Shown here: positions 9,015 to 18,596 of the stretch, piece after piece
How the letters are laid out: every line of letters starts with the position of its first letter
Position numbering within the stretch: position 1 is the first letter of the stretch
DNA from: Neomegalonema sp.
GTDB taxonomy: Bacteria; Pseudomonadota; Alphaproteobacteria; Rhodobacterales; Rhodobacteraceae
Assembly: GCF_028688855.1 (NCBI RefSeq)
Contig: NZ_JAQTXI010000021.1
Span: forward strand, 1 to 58,318
DNA: 58,318 nucleotides
Reading direction: 5' to 3'
The notes under the pieces: generated by a model
Seen by the model: only the letters and a program-made list of their open reading frames with translations
Told to the model about the DNA's origin: nothing
Databases searched by the model: none
Made by a program: the position numbers and the translations under genes

Positions 9015-10529
9015 TCACTCGGCGGCGGCGTGACGGGCCAGAGCGGCGCGGGTCGCGAGGCCCGTGGCGTGCTCCATCACGTGATAGACGAGGTTCTGCT
9101 CGACCACGCCGTGGAACAGGTGGGCCCAGGGGCCCTGGGCGAAGATCACCACGTCGTCGCCGGCGTGGGTCTCGCTCTCGCCCAGCGGGATCAGGGCCTG
9201 CTGGAGGAAGTCGACGTCGGTGGTGTCGATCCCGGAGAGGTCGGCGCGCACTTCGTCGAGCTTGGCGCCGGGGCCGTTCTGATAGCCGAGGGTGGTGTAG
9301 GGCTTGCCGTCGTCGGCCTTTCCGGCGATCCCGAGGATCGGGTTGCCGCGCTGCGGATAGCCCGCGATGCTGAACACATGGCTGTGGTCGGCGGTGAGGA
9401 TCACCAGGGTCTCCGCGGGGTCGATCTTCTCGAAGACCGCTTCGACGGCTTCGGCCACGGCGATGGTGTCGATCAGGGCGCGGGCGGCGTTGCCCGCATG
9501 ATGGGCGTGGTCGACGCGGCCGCCCTCGACCATCAGCACATAGCCCTCTTCGTTCTTGTCGAGGAGGTCGATGGCCTTCACGGCCATGTCGGCCAGCGAG
9601 GGCTCGCCGCCGGCGTCTTTTTCGCGGTCGGCTTCATATTGCATGTGGCTGCGGTTGAAGAGGCCGAAGGCGCGGTTCACGTTCGCCGGATCTATGGCGT
9701 CGAAGCCTTCCTTGTTCCAGACGTAGGCGCCGTCGTTGTGACGGGCGGTCCATTCGCCGACGAGGTCGCGGCCGTCCTTGCGCGAGCCGGTGCGGCCTTC
9801 GTCCTCGGGGTCGGCCTGGTCGACGGTCATGAAGTTGCCGCGGCCGCCGCCGAAGACCACTTCGAAGCCGTCGCCCGCGGGCCAGTCGATCAGCTGCGCG
9901 GCGATGTCCTTGCAGCCGCCGGCCAGGGCTTCCTCGGTGAGGTTGGTGTCGTTCTCCCAGTCGCGTCCGGCCACCTTGGCGTAGGTCGCGGCGGGGGTGG
10001 CGTGGGTGATGCGCGCCGTGGAGATGATCCCCGTCGCGAGGCCCGCCTGTTCGGCCAGCTCGAAGAGGGTGGTGACTTCGGCGCCCTTCTGGCTGGCGCA
10101 GTCGTTCAGCTTGATGGCCTGGGTCACGCCGATGGTGCCGTTCACCGACTTCACGCCCGAGACCATGGCGGTGGCGGTGGGGGCCGAGTCGGCCACCTGG
10201 GCGTCATGGGTGTAGGTCTTGGAGAGGGCGGTCCAGGGGAGCAGGCGCTCGAAGGAGAGCACGTTCGACTCGCCGTCGACGCCGCGCAGCTGGCCTTCGT
10301 GGATGCGCGAGGCGGTGATGGTCGGCACCGAAAGGCCGTCCACCACGAAGAGCACGACGTTCTTCGCCCGGCCGACGTTCGGCTGGGTGGCGATCTTTTC
10401 GGCCAGCTGAGCCTGACCGGCGACGTAATAGCTGTCGGCCGTTTGCTGGACGGCGCTCTGGGCGCCGGCGGCGGAGGCCAGCGCCAGCGACGAAACGCCG
10501 AGCGTCAGCAGGGTGAGAATGCGGTTCAT
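9015..10529 (-). CDS. phoA: alkaline phosphatase
   Basis: This 504-residue precursor has a clear signal peptide, MNRILTLLTLGVSSLALA, with cleavage near AGA-QS. The catalytic Ser lies in the VADSAPTATAMVSG motif near residue 115. Metal ligands appear in VLFVVDG, VEGGRVDHAHHAGN and ILTADHSHVF, and a late His lies in GESETHAGDD. The enzyme releases phosphate from periplasmic phosphomonoesters using zinc and magnesium. I chose the ATG at 10529 because it directly precedes the signal peptide; the open frame extends 32 codons further upstream. A PHO-box-like sequence lies 68 bp upstream. Confidence 0.92.
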   Translation of the reverse strand: MNRILTLLTLGVSSLALASAAGAQSAVQQTADSYYVAGQAQLAEKIATQPNVGRAKNVVLFVVDGLSVPTITASRIHEGQLRGVDGESNVLSFERLLPWTALSKTYTHDAQVADSAPTATAMVSGVKSVNGTIGVTQAIKLNDCASQKGAEVTTLFELAEQAGLATGIISTARITHATPAATYAKVAGRDWENDTNLTEEALAGGCKDIAAQLIDWPAGDGFEVVFGGGRGNFMTVDQADPEDEGRTGSRKDGRDLVGEWTARHNDGAYVWNKEGFDAIDPANVNRAFGLFNRSHMQYEADREKDAGGEPSLADMAVKAIDLLDKNEEGYVLMVEGGRVDHAHHAGNAARALIDTIAVAEAVEAVFEKIDPAETLVILTADHSHVFSIAGYPQRGNPILGIAGKADDGKPYTTLGYQNGPGAKLDEVRADLSGIDTTDVDFLQQALIPLGESETHAGDDVVIFAQGPWAHLFHGVVEQNLVYHVMEHATGLATRAALARHAAAE

Positions 10530-10596
10530 GACGTCCCCCGGAAAGGCTGTTTTGGGATCGAACGCGCGGAGCCTAGGCGGGGGGCGCAACTTCGCC

Positions 10597-10614
10597 ATGT
10601 CGGTTTCATGACGA
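10597..10614 (-). promoter_or_regulatory. possible PHO box upstream of phoA
   Basis: On the minus strand TCGTCAT-GAAA-CCGACAT gives two heptamers in an 11-bp period, each matching 5 of 7 positions of the CTGTCAT PhoB half-site. It ends 68 bp before the phoA ATG, a suitable distance for phosphate-starvation control. Confidence 0.4.
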
Positions 10615-10754
10615 ATCCGTTGCAATCCGCCCTCGCCGCGCCGCGAGCGCGGGCTGCGCCCTTGCGCCGCAGGGCGGAGGCGGAAGCGGACGGCGCAGCC
10701 TGCGCCGCCCTGCTCCGGCGTCTGATCCGGGCGTCCTGCCGGGGGGCTTCGGGC

Positions 10755-13700
10755 TCAGTTCCCGGGCAGCCGGACGACGAACTGCACCACGCCGCCTTCT
10801 CCGGGCTCGAGGCTCCCGCCGAAGGGGAAGGAGATCTCGCCTTCGGCCCCGGCGGAGGGGAGTCCGAAGGGCAGGAGCGTCAGGCCGGGGGGATGCTCCA
10901 GGACTTCCGCCGAACCCGCCACATAGACCATCCAGCTGGGCGTGTGGTCCTGCACCCGCACCTGACGGATCGTCTCGACGCCGCGATTCTCGAAGGCGAT
11001 CCGGTAGACCGCGCAGCCTCCGGACGCGATGGGGAGCTCGGCGGGCGTGAAGCCCGGTTCTCCGCCGTCGGGGCCTCCGTCGCAATCGGCGTCGAGGGCC
11101 TGGAGCTTGCGCGCGAAGACGCCCCCCGACGCGCCGCCGCCGACCCGCGTCAGATCCCGGATCATGGAGCTTCCGCTCCGGGCGCCGGACAGGATCGTGG
11201 CGGTCAGGCGCGTCAGGTCGCTCCATCCGGCGGGGGCGTCGGCGGGAATCCTGGCGACCAGCCAGAAGGCGTGGTCTCCGGCGGGGATGGGCGCGCCCTG
11301 AACCCACGGGAGGTCTCCTGCGCCGTGAACGCCGTCGCCGTCGTCGCGCAGCAGGATCCAGCCGGGATCGCGCTCGCTCTCGACGAGGAAGCTCAGGGCG
11401 CCGCCGCCCAGCCCGGCCCCGACCAGAAGCCGGTGCGGGTGGATCGCGAGCTGTCCGGCCGCGACGGTCGCGTCATGGTCGGGCGTCAGCAGGAAGGCGG
11501 CGTCGGGTTGCGCCACGAGCAGGAGCGCGTAATCCTCGACCTCTCCGTCCGGCGCGGCGCCGAGGGGGCCGAGCCAGGGGGCCGAGCTCCAGCGGAAGCG
11601 GGCGAAGGCGGGGCCCTCGACGAGGGGCGGCGGCGTCACCGTCACGCGGATCACGCCGGGGGCCGGATTCCCGTCGTCCGGTCCGTCGTCGGCGAGGCCC
11701 GAGACCACGGTCTCGGCGCCGGGAGAAAAGATTCCGTCGCGGTTCCAGTCGATCCAGCCCGAGAGCCTGCCCGCGCCCGTCACGGCGAACTCCAGGATCC
11801 GGGCCTGACCCTGCGCGAGGGTCGCGCCCTGGAGCGGGACGCCGTCCGTGCGGGGGCCGAAGAACACGCCGTCGTCGGTGGCGCCGTCGCCCATGGCGTC
11901 GGAGCTGACGATGGAGATCAGGTCCGGGCTGCGCGTCGCGCCCAGGCGCATCGCGACGGAGCCCTCCATGTGATGGGCCAGGCCATAGCTGGCCGGAGCG
12001 TCCGACATGTCGGCGCAGGAGCCCAGATCCAGCATGAAGTCGTCCCAGAAGATCTGGCCGCTGGAGCTGGCGACGTCATGGAAGACCGCCCGCAGATGAT
12101 AGGTGGTCGCAGGCTCCAGCAGGGCCGCCGCGTCGAAGGCGACGATCGGGCGCGTCGTCAGCGTCATGAGGCGGTCGCTCAGGACGACCGTCGCCGAGGA
12201 GAAGCCCGGATCGGTCGAGAGCAGGATCGTCAGACGGAAGGGCGTGCGCGTGCTCTGGGCGGGGGGCAGGTAGATCGAGAAGCGGCGCAGATAGGCGCCG
12301 GGCGCCAGATCGGCGGCGGTGGTGAAGCTGTAGCCGATGTGGTCCTGTTCGGCGTTGGCGTAGGCCGCGCCGGAGGCCCGCGCCTCGCTGATCACATAGG
12401 AGGTCGCGCCCGGCCCCATGGACTGGTAGACGAGGCCCGCCCCCGGAACCAGAGGCGCGCCCCCGGCGATCCCCGGGCCGAAGGCGCCGTAGCTTTGCGC
12501 GCCTGTGGGCAGTTCGGGCCACCGGCTGTCCGCGTTCAGGGTGAGGGGCGGGTCGTTGTGGCTCCAGCCGATGGGCCAGACTCCGGCGCCGCTCGCTCCG
12601 GCGGGGCTGTGGCAGAGGGCCATGCCCGCGTCGGGCGGCAGGCTGGGGGGCGGGGCGAAGGTCACGGCGTAGTCCTCCACTTCGCCGTCATGGGCGTGGG
12701 CCGTCGCGCGTTCGTCGAGGGCCGGAGTCGCCGAGAGGTCGTCCAGCGTCGTGGAGGTCAGGCGCAGCCGCGCGAAGGAGAGCCCCGGAGTCCCTCCAGG
12801 CCCGCCGACCAGGATTCCGGTCCAGGTCAGCGGTCCGGCGAGGACGCCGTTCGTCACCGTGACCGCCGCGTGTTCGGCGGCCGCGAAGGCGCCGTTCCGG
12901 TCGAAGTCGATCCAGGCGCGCAGGATTCCCGTGCCCGCGGCCGAGAACAGCGAAGCCGGGAGGCTGTAGGAGGTCGCCCCGATGCGCAGCGGAGGAAAGG
13001 CGGAGATCCCGTCTTCGTCGTCGATTCCGTTCAGATCGTCGCCGGTGGCGTCGGGACTGTGCTGGGCGGCGCTTTCGGAGTCCGGCGCATTGGCGCCGAG
13101 CCTCAGGGCGCCGCCGACGACATGGGTCGGCGCGCCGTAGCTCGCGGGGGCGTCGCCGTAGTCGCAGAGGGCGGACTGGGCGAAATAGACCCGGTCCATC
13201 TGGTAGTCGAGGACGTTGCCGGTGCCCTCGACGGCGACCCTGAAGGTCATGGCGAGCTTGTAGCTTCCCGTCGGGACCGTGGCGACGAAGCTTGCAGCGC
13301 GCTGGGTCCAGCTGGTCGAGGCGGCGGCGATGTTGGTCGCGACGCCGGGAATGGTCTGGACGATGGCGTTGGTGGTCGGGTTGATCAGAACCCAGTCGGT
13401 CACCGCGTTGACGGAGGCTCCGTTGGCGATCCTCTGGACGTCATGGCTGAAGACGTAGGTCTGGCCGTTGACGAGGCTGAGGGTCGCCTCGTTGCGCAGG
13501 TGCAGATAGGGGACGCCGCCCAGATTCCCGCTGTTGTCCACATAGGCGAGGAAGCCGCCGTCGGCGTTCGGCCCGTAGAAGGGAGGGCCGGTCAGCGTGG
13601 AGTTCAGGCCCGTCGCGCCGATGGAGGCGGGGCCCGTGACCGGACTCGCCGGATAGCCCGCCGTCCAGCCGGAGGCTCCGGAGAAGCCGCCGTTGAGCAG

Positions 13701-15266
13701 CAGGTTGGGGCGGGCGCAGACGCCGACGGGCGTCGCCGCGACCGGCGCGGCCTGCACCGTGACGGCGTGGTCCTCGATCTCGCCGTCGGGCGCCTCTCCG
13801 GCGTCCGGCGCGAGGCTCGCCCGGGTGCTCAGCCGGAAGCGCGAGAAGTGGATCGGGCCCGGCGCGGCCCAGGCCGGGACGTCGACGGCGAACTGGATCC
13901 GGCCGTCTCCGGCCAGCTGGTCGACGCCATATCCGTCGTCCTTGAGGTTCAGGGCGATCTGCTCGCCGGAGTCGAGGAAGTCGCCGTCGCGGTTCCAGTC
14001 GATCCAGCCGTTCAGATGGAGCGAGGCGGCGGTCTGCGCGCCATAGGACAGATGGGCCGTGGCGATGGACCGGCGTCCGGCCTCCAGAAGGCCGAAGGCG
14101 ATTCCGTCTTCGTCGTCGTTGCCGTTCTGGTCGTCGCCCAGAGCGTCGGCGCTGTGATGGGCGGCGGATTCGGAATCCGTCGTCGCGGAGCCGAGCCAGG
14201 GTCCTCCGGGGATGAGCGCATGTCGGGGCGAGCCGTAGCTGGCCGGAGCGTCGCCGTAATCGAAGAAGAAGGGGCAGATGTTCGCCACGGGCGTGACGAA
14301 CTCCAGGATCTGGGCCTGGGTGAGGTTGAAGGTGTTGGTGGCCACCAGACGGCGGGGCCGCGTCGTGGAGCCCTCGATGTCTTGCGGGTTCGCCTCCACG
14401 GCGCCCGTCCATTGTCCTCCGAGGGAGGCGATGGCCGCCGCGGCCGCGTCGCGGGACGCGTCGACCTGGACCGCCCAGACGGAGAACTTCACCCCCTGCC
14501 GCTTGAGCAGGTTGTAGATCGTGAAGTTCGAGCCGTCTCCGGGTTCGACGGCGTAGCCCGCGCCGTCGATGATGGCGGAATCGCCGGAGGTGATGACGCC
14601 GGTGAACGGATTGCGCGTGACGGCTTCCCGGGCGGCGTCGGTGAAGAGGACGATCTGGAGGGGACGTCCGAGATCGCGGTTCAGCTCCCTCAGGGCCGTG
14701 CTGACGATATGGGAGGAGGTGGTGCCCGGGATCCCGTCGAGCCCGAAGCTCATCTGCTGGACGGCTCCGGCCAGGTTGTCCATGATCAGGGAGGAGGCGT
14801 GCGCGCCTCCGGGCCCGAACCTGCGCCCGGGCAGGGAGATGGCCGCCGTGGAGAAATCACGCTCGAAGAAGATGTTCTGGCCGAAGCTCGCGACGGGGGT
14901 GGCGTCGCCCGCGTAATGGGCGACGGCGATGCGCGTGGCGGGATTGGCCGCGCGCAGGGTCTCGCCGATGTTCCGCACCGAATTGGCGAAGGCGCTGTAT
15001 TCCGCGGCGTCGATGGAGCCCGAATTGTCGAGCAGGAAGATGACGTCCGTGCCGCCTGTGGGCGTGCAGGCGCCTGATCCGCCGATGGCGGGGGCGGTCT
15101 GTGCGCGGGCTTCGGGGAGGGGCGCGCAGATCAGCGCGAGTCCGAGGGCGAGGGCGCCGGACAGGCTTCGGGGAGCGGGGGTCTTGCGGGCTCGGGCGGC
15201 CGCAGGGGGGTGGACGGCTGTTTCTCCCGAGGGGAGATCGCGCGGGGGGTGGATCGCGTGATTCAA
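10755..15266 (-). CDS. large secreted VWA / GEVED-repeat protein
   Basis: This 1503-residue protein has a hydrophobic segment at about 34-50 that ends near EARAQT. A VWA domain follows, with MIDAS DNSGS at 80-84. Three GEVED modules begin at the DAPASYG motifs near residues 338, 703 and 1088. Two modules resembling carbohydrate- or cell-surface-binding domains lie between them (about 515-700 and 880-1085), and the C-terminus has a DUF11-like beta-rich region. The start is TTG at 15266; no ATG occurs before the signal segment, so expression may be weak or the start may differ. It is probably a cell-surface or exported adhesin-like protein; ligand unknown. Confidence 0.75.
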   Translation of the reverse strand: MNHAIHPPRDLPSGETAVHPPAAARARKTPAPRSLSGALALGLALICAPLPEARAQTAPAIGGSGACTPTGGTDVIFLLDNSGSIDAAEYSAFANSVRNIGETLRAANPATRIAVAHYAGDATPVASFGQNIFFERDFSTAAISLPGRRFGPGGAHASSLIMDNLAGAVQQMSFGLDGIPGTTSSHIVSTALRELNRDLGRPLQIVLFTDAAREAVTRNPFTGVITSGDSAIIDGAGYAVEPGDGSNFTIYNLLKRQGVKFSVWAVQVDASRDAAAAAIASLGGQWTGAVEANPQDIEGSTTRPRRLVATNTFNLTQAQILEFVTPVANICPFFFDYGDAPASYGSPRHALIPGGPWLGSATTDSESAAHHSADALGDDQNGNDDEDGIAFGLLEAGRRSIATAHLSYGAQTAASLHLNGWIDWNRDGDFLDSGEQIALNLKDDGYGVDQLAGDGRIQFAVDVPAWAAPGPIHFSRFRLSTRASLAPDAGEAPDGEIEDHAVTVQAAPVAATPVGVCARPNLLLNGGFSGASGWTAGYPASPVTGPASIGATGLNSTLTGPPFYGPNADGGFLAYVDNSGNLGGVPYLHLRNEATLSLVNGQTYVFSHDVQRIANGASVNAVTDWVLINPTTNAIVQTIPGVATNIAAASTSWTQRAASFVATVPTGSYKLAMTFRVAVEGTGNVLDYQMDRVYFAQSALCDYGDAPASYGAPTHVVGGALRLGANAPDSESAAQHSPDATGDDLNGIDDEDGISAFPPLRIGATSYSLPASLFSAAGTGILRAWIDFDRNGAFAAAEHAAVTVTNGVLAGPLTWTGILVGGPGGTPGLSFARLRLTSTTLDDLSATPALDERATAHAHDGEVEDYAVTFAPPPSLPPDAGMALCHSPAGASGAGVWPIGWSHNDPPLTLNADSRWPELPTGAQSYGAFGPGIAGGAPLVPGAGLVYQSMGPGATSYVISEARASGAAYANAEQDHIGYSFTTAADLAPGAYLRRFSIYLPPAQSTRTPFRLTILLSTDPGFSSATVVLSDRLMTLTTRPIVAFDAAALLEPATTYHLRAVFHDVASSSGQIFWDDFMLDLGSCADMSDAPASYGLAHHMEGSVAMRLGATRSPDLISIVSSDAMGDGATDDGVFFGPRTDGVPLQGATLAQGQARILEFAVTGAGRLSGWIDWNRDGIFSPGAETVVSGLADDGPDDGNPAPGVIRVTVTPPPLVEGPAFARFRWSSAPWLGPLGAAPDGEVEDYALLLVAQPDAAFLLTPDHDATVAAGQLAIHPHRLLVGAGLGGGALSFLVESERDPGWILLRDDGDGVHGAGDLPWVQGAPIPAGDHAFWLVARIPADAPAGWSDLTRLTATILSGARSGSSMIRDLTRVGGGASGGVFARKLQALDADCDGGPDGGEPGFTPAELPIASGGCAVYRIAFENRGVETIRQVRVQDHTPSWMVYVAGSAEVLEHPPGLTLLPFGLPSAGAEGEISFPFGGSLEPGEGGVVQFVVRLPGN

Positions 15267-15745
15267 TTTGTGGACGTCTCGTTTGACAGGCCGCCGGGCG
15301 TTGCGAGGTGCGGACCATGACGCCGGCGACGGCTTGACGGAGAGGCGTCATGGGTCGGGGCGCCGACGGTCGTCCGGACGGGTTCGACGTCCTGAGTTCC
15401 TGTCGAGAGCGGGCGGATCTTGCTCAGCCATCTGACGTTACCCCAGAAAAGTGTGTGCTGTAAATTCGGGATCGCCTGTCAATTCGGTCAGCGCCGGGCG
15501 ATGACGGAGAGACGCCCGCCATCACCGGAGGTTGCGGTCCGGCGGGCGCCGCGAGAGCGGATCGCGAGGGCGTCGCATTGATCGCCCTGGGGTTACCGAG
15601 GCTGCCCCTCCCTGAGCCTGGCGCGGGAAGCGGGGCGCTTCCGTGCCAAGCCTTGTGAGAAGGCGGCGACCGCTCATGATCTTCCGGAGGAGCCCGATCA
15701 GGAGGAGTCTCGGAACAGGCCGATGAAGCTCCGCCGCCACCGAGT
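15267..15745. other. long intergenic stretch
   Basis: This region lies upstream of the VWA/GEVED gene and downstream of a small exported protein. It should hold the promoter of the VWA gene. I see no convincing -35/-10 pair, RNA gene or conserved protein. A 75-codon frame at 15522-15749 with a TTG start has no recognisable features. Confidence 0.4.
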
Positions 15746-16018
15746 TCAAAAAGGCGGACGATCGAAGCAGGAGGGCCCTCCCGGCGTCTTCAAGGTTCCC
15801 TGAGGACTCGCAGGAGCATAGGCTCGACGGCCAAGCCGGAGGGCGTCAGCCGCATCGACGATGGCCGCCATCTGCGGTGCGGGGGAATCTTGCGCATCCT
15901 GGGCGCTCTGGCGCTCTACGGGATCGTCGCGCTCGTCGGCTGCATGGAGACCGGAGTGATTTGAGGCGGCCAAAGCCAGCCCCGCCCAAGCCATGATCGC
16001 CAGGCGCCGCAGCCGCAT
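15746..16018 (-). CDS. small putative exported protein
   Basis: This 90-residue frame has a good ribosome-binding site (GGGGGGAG, 3 bp before ATG 16018) and a signal-like N-terminus MRLRRLAIMAWAGLALAAS. The rest is polar and low in complexity, with no recognised domain. The opposite strand holds a competing 24-residue hydrophobic frame (15890-15964), so this call is tentative. Confidence 0.4.
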   Translation of the reverse strand: MRLRRLAIMAWAGLALAASNHSGLHAADERDDPVERQSAQDAQDSPAPQMAAIVDAADALRLGRRAYAPASPQGTLKTPGGPSCFDRPPF

Positions 16019-16116
16019 GGTCTCCCCCCCGGTGATTCCCTCATCTCATTCTACCGCCGATCCCCGTCGGATGGACCTCTTCGACCGGCCCGCGAAAGAG
16101 GGATCCGAACCGCGCT

Positions 16117-16863
16117 CTAGAAGCCCATCTCCTCGGCCTGACCCGTCAGATATTCGACGAACTCCCGACAGATGACGATGGTCTTCTCCTCCGGCTTGTA
16201 GAAGGCGTTCGGCTCCTCGCAGGCCTCGATCTGAACCGAGATCTCTTCGGCCTGGCTGAAGACCTCGTTCACATCCTCGACCTCCTGGGCCAGAAGCGCG
16301 GCGATGGGGTCTTCGGTCGGACCGCTCCAGACCAGCCGTTCGCCCTCGACCTCGCCCCGCTCGCGCAGGAGCTCTCCCCAGGAGCGGTCCGCCTGATCAT
16401 ATTCCTCCTCGCAGGTCTCGGCGCGGGCGGGCGGCAAGGCGAACTCCTCGGCGAAATCGGCGCGCGTCTCGGGCGAGGCCCCGTAGAACAGGCAGACCTG
16501 TCGATAATGGCGCTGAAGATCCAGCGCATGGGCGTCCGCGTAATCCTCAGGCCCGACCTCGCTTTCGGCCGCGGAGGCCAGCCAGCTTTGCGCGAAGGCT
16601 CTCATGTTGCGCCGCGCGCCGTCCTCGTTCCAGATCATATGAGACATCACGGCCGCGAGCGTGTCGGCGGCGTCCTCTTCGGGGCCGTAAAGCGGCAGAT
16701 CCATCGTGTCGATCAGGGCGTGTCCGAGTTCATGATAGAACATGGACAAGGTCGCGCCGCCGACATAATCGAAAGCCGCCTCGCTCAGGCCCTTCGCCTC
16801 CTCGGCTCTGGAGGAGGGGGCGAGCAGGCCGCAGCAGAGAGCGAAAAGAGCGATCCGGCGCAT
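16117..16863 (-). CDS. DUF4344 putative metallopeptidase
   Basis: This 248-residue exported protein has a signal peptide (MRRIALFALCCGLLAPS) and a zinc-peptidase signature HELGH at 44-48. Acidic residues in YGPEEDAAD at about 60-66 are likely to supply the third ligand, as in the DUF4344 family. Several Cys (103, 150 and 214 region) could form disulfides in the periplasm. It stands alone on the minus strand just left of the repeat-bracketed prophage remnant. Natural substrates of this family are not known to me. Confidence 0.8.
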   Translation of the reverse strand: MRRIALFALCCGLLAPSSRAEEAKGLSEAAFDYVGGATLSMFYHELGHALIDTMDLPLYGPEEDAADTLAAVMSHMIWNEDGARRNMRAFAQSWLASAAESEVGPEDYADAHALDLQRHYRQVCLFYGASPETRADFAEEFALPPARAETCEEEYDQADRSWGELLRERGEVEGERLVWSGPTEDPIAALLAQEVEDVNEVFSQAEEISVQIEACEEPNAFYKPEEKTIVICREFVEYLTGQAEEMGF

Positions 16864-17013
16864 GAGCGTCGTGGCCTCCTGAAGCGCGGTCCGAAAGGTG
16901 CGGACGCTGTCCCGAATCCATTCTCCAGATTTCGACGCAAGGCAAGCGCCTGCTTTCTTTCTGTGCGGCGGCGGAGGTCGAGGCGGATTGAGACCGGGTT
17001 TGAGAGTTTCCGG

Positions 17014-17232
17014 TGTGACGCGACAGCAAGAATCGTCGAACTCGGAAGCGGCGCATCTAAACCCGGAAGGCCGAAATCCAAATCCGCGGATTTGCGCGCC
17101 GGGAGCGGATTTAGGTGAAATTTGACGCGATGTAGCGTCGGATTTTTCCGGAGAATCGGCTCAGAAAACCGGATTTAGGTGAAAATGTTCCAGTGTAGCG
17201 TCGTTTTTGACGTTTCTTCGTGTCGCGCTACA
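17014..17232 (+). repeat. MITE-like repeat, copy A (complete)
   Basis: This 219-bp element starts TGTGACGCGACAGCAAGAA and ends TTCTTCGTGTCGCGCTACA, so the ends form imperfect terminal inverted repeats of about 24 bp. Inside, CGGATTTAGGTGAAA and TGTAGCGTCG each occur twice, showing an internal partial duplication. It is nearly identical to copy C at 21617. Its right edge abuts a 5'-truncated phage portal gene. It encodes no protein of its own. Confidence 0.85.
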
Positions 17233-17776
17233 GCGGCTCCTGCGCAACCATGTCCTCGGCGGGGCGACCATCCCCGAGCATTGGATCGGCGGCGGGGGCG
17301 AGGTCAACCGCACCACCGCCGACAGCATGGGCGAGCCGACGCTCAAGATCTGGACCATGCGCCAAGACCTCTTGCGCCATATGCTGGTCGAGGTCGGAAC
17401 TTGGGTGGTCCATTCGAGGTTGGATCCTTCGCGCCGCTCCATCCCCGATCCCGCCGACGAGACCATCGAGCCGCCCGAGGCGGAGTTCCCCGAAATGTCG
17501 CCGCAGGACAACTCGCGCTATGCGGCGGCTTTGGGTCAGGTGGCGGCGGCCTGCGCTCTGGCGGAGGAGAGGGGCTTTGTGGACCGCGCCACGGCGGCGC
17601 GGCTGATCGGGGCGGCGGCCGAGCGGCTCGGCGTGAGCTACGACCCGGCGGAGATCCTCGCTCTGGCCGATGCGGAGGCCAAGGCCCGGCGCAAGGCCCG
17701 CGTTCAGGAGGACATCCCCCCGCCGCCCGAGCCTGAGGAATTGCGCAAGAATGCTCAGGAGGAAGAGGCGCCATGA
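17233..17776 (+). pseudogene. phage portal protein, 5'-truncated remnant
   Basis: The C-terminal part of a phage portal protein remains. IPEHWIGGGGEVNR, MGEPTLKIWTMRQ and a long acidic/basic tail are typical of the portal C-terminal region. The coding sequence begins exactly where repeat copy A ends, and the apparent N-terminal residues MTFLRVALQ are encoded by the repeat itself. About half of a normal portal (400 or more residues) is missing. The stop overlaps the next gene as ATGA. The repeat insertion, or a deletion at the repeat, probably removed the terminase and 5' portal region. Confidence 0.75.
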
Positions 17777-18594
17777 CGCCCGAGGAGCGGCTGGCGGCCT
17801 TCGCGCGGGAGGTGGAGATCCGGCGGCGGGCCTTGCCCGAGCTTCAGGCCGAAGCCGCCGAGCATGTGATCCGCCTCCTCGAGGAGGCCGCGCGGGAGAT
17901 CTCCCTTAAGCTCGCCGGAGTCCCGAGCGAGTTCGAGATCTGGCGCCTCGGCCAATTGCGCCGCGAGGTGGAGATCCTCCTCGCCGCCTTCGGCGAGGCG
18001 GCTGGACTGGAGGCCGCCCGAGCCTTCGATCAGGCCCTCGACGCCGGGGCCGCTCTGGTCTCCGAGCCGCTCAAGGCCGCCCGCCTCACGCTCTCGGGCG
18101 TCGCGCCGCGGCTGGACCCGGTCCTGATCGCCTCGACCCGCAGCTTCACGATCTGGCGCATCAACGATCTCTCGACCGAAGCCCGCGTCAGGATCGAGAC
18201 GGATCTCGGCCTCTGGATGATGGGCGCCCGCTCGCGCGAGGAGACCCTCAAGCGCCTGCAGACCGATCTCGGCGGAGAGACCCGACGCCGCGCCCTGACC
18301 ATCCTCAACACCGAGACCGCCCGCGCCCATGGCCTCGCCGCGCAAAAGACGCTGGAGGCATCGGCGAAGAGCGTTCCGGCCCTCAAGAAGAAATGGCTGC
18401 GCTCGGGCAAGGCTCGCCGCCGCGCCAATCACGAGGCCGCCCATGGGCAGATCCGCGACGTGGATAAGCCCTTCAGCATCGCGGGCGAGCTGCTCATGCA
18501 CCCCTGCGACCCCCAAGGCTCGGCCGAGAACACCGTCAATTGCGGCTGCTCCTCGGTTCCGCATCTCGATCTCGACGCCTTCTTGAAGGAGTGA
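17773..18594 (+). CDS. phage minor head protein, SPP1 gp7 family
   Basis: This 273-residue protein has a helical N-terminus and a C-terminal segment with TARAHGLA, KKKWLRSGKARRRANH and a Cys-rich end MHPCDP...NCGCSS. These are the hallmarks of the minor head / F-like morphogenesis family that follows portal genes. The ATG overlaps the portal stop. It appears intact, but without portal, terminase or capsid it cannot function in assembly alone, so it is a relic of a prophage. Confidence 0.85.
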   Translation: MTPEERLAAFAREVEIRRRALPELQAEAAEHVIRLLEEAAREISLKLAGVPSEFEIWRLGQLRREVEILLAAFGEAAGLEAARAFDQALDAGAALVSEPLKAARLTLSGVAPRLDPVLIASTRSFTIWRINDLSTEARVRIETDLGLWMMGARSREETLKRLQTDLGGETRRRALTILNTETARAHGLAAQKTLEASAKSVPALKKKWLRSGKARRRANHEAAHGQIRDVDKPFSIAGELLMHPCDPQGSAENTVNCGCSSVPHLDLDAFLKE

Positions 18595-18596
18595 CC

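Noticed and set aside
9030..15077. 2015-codon open frame on the plus strand
   Set aside because: It is antisense to phoA and the VWA/GEVED gene; GC-rich codon bias makes long shadow frames, and the minus-strand products have clear domains.
15470..15490. TTGACA hexamer upstream of the VWA gene as a promoter
   Set aside because: No acceptable -10 hexamer at 16-18 bp spacing.
15522..15749. 75-codon frame with TTG start
   Set aside because: Arg/Pro-rich, no ribosome-binding site, no recognisable motif; probably non-coding.
15890..15964. 24-residue hydrophobic plus-strand frame (TTG start)
   Set aside because: Could be a small lipoprotein-like peptide, but it is antisense to a better-supported frame and too short to judge.
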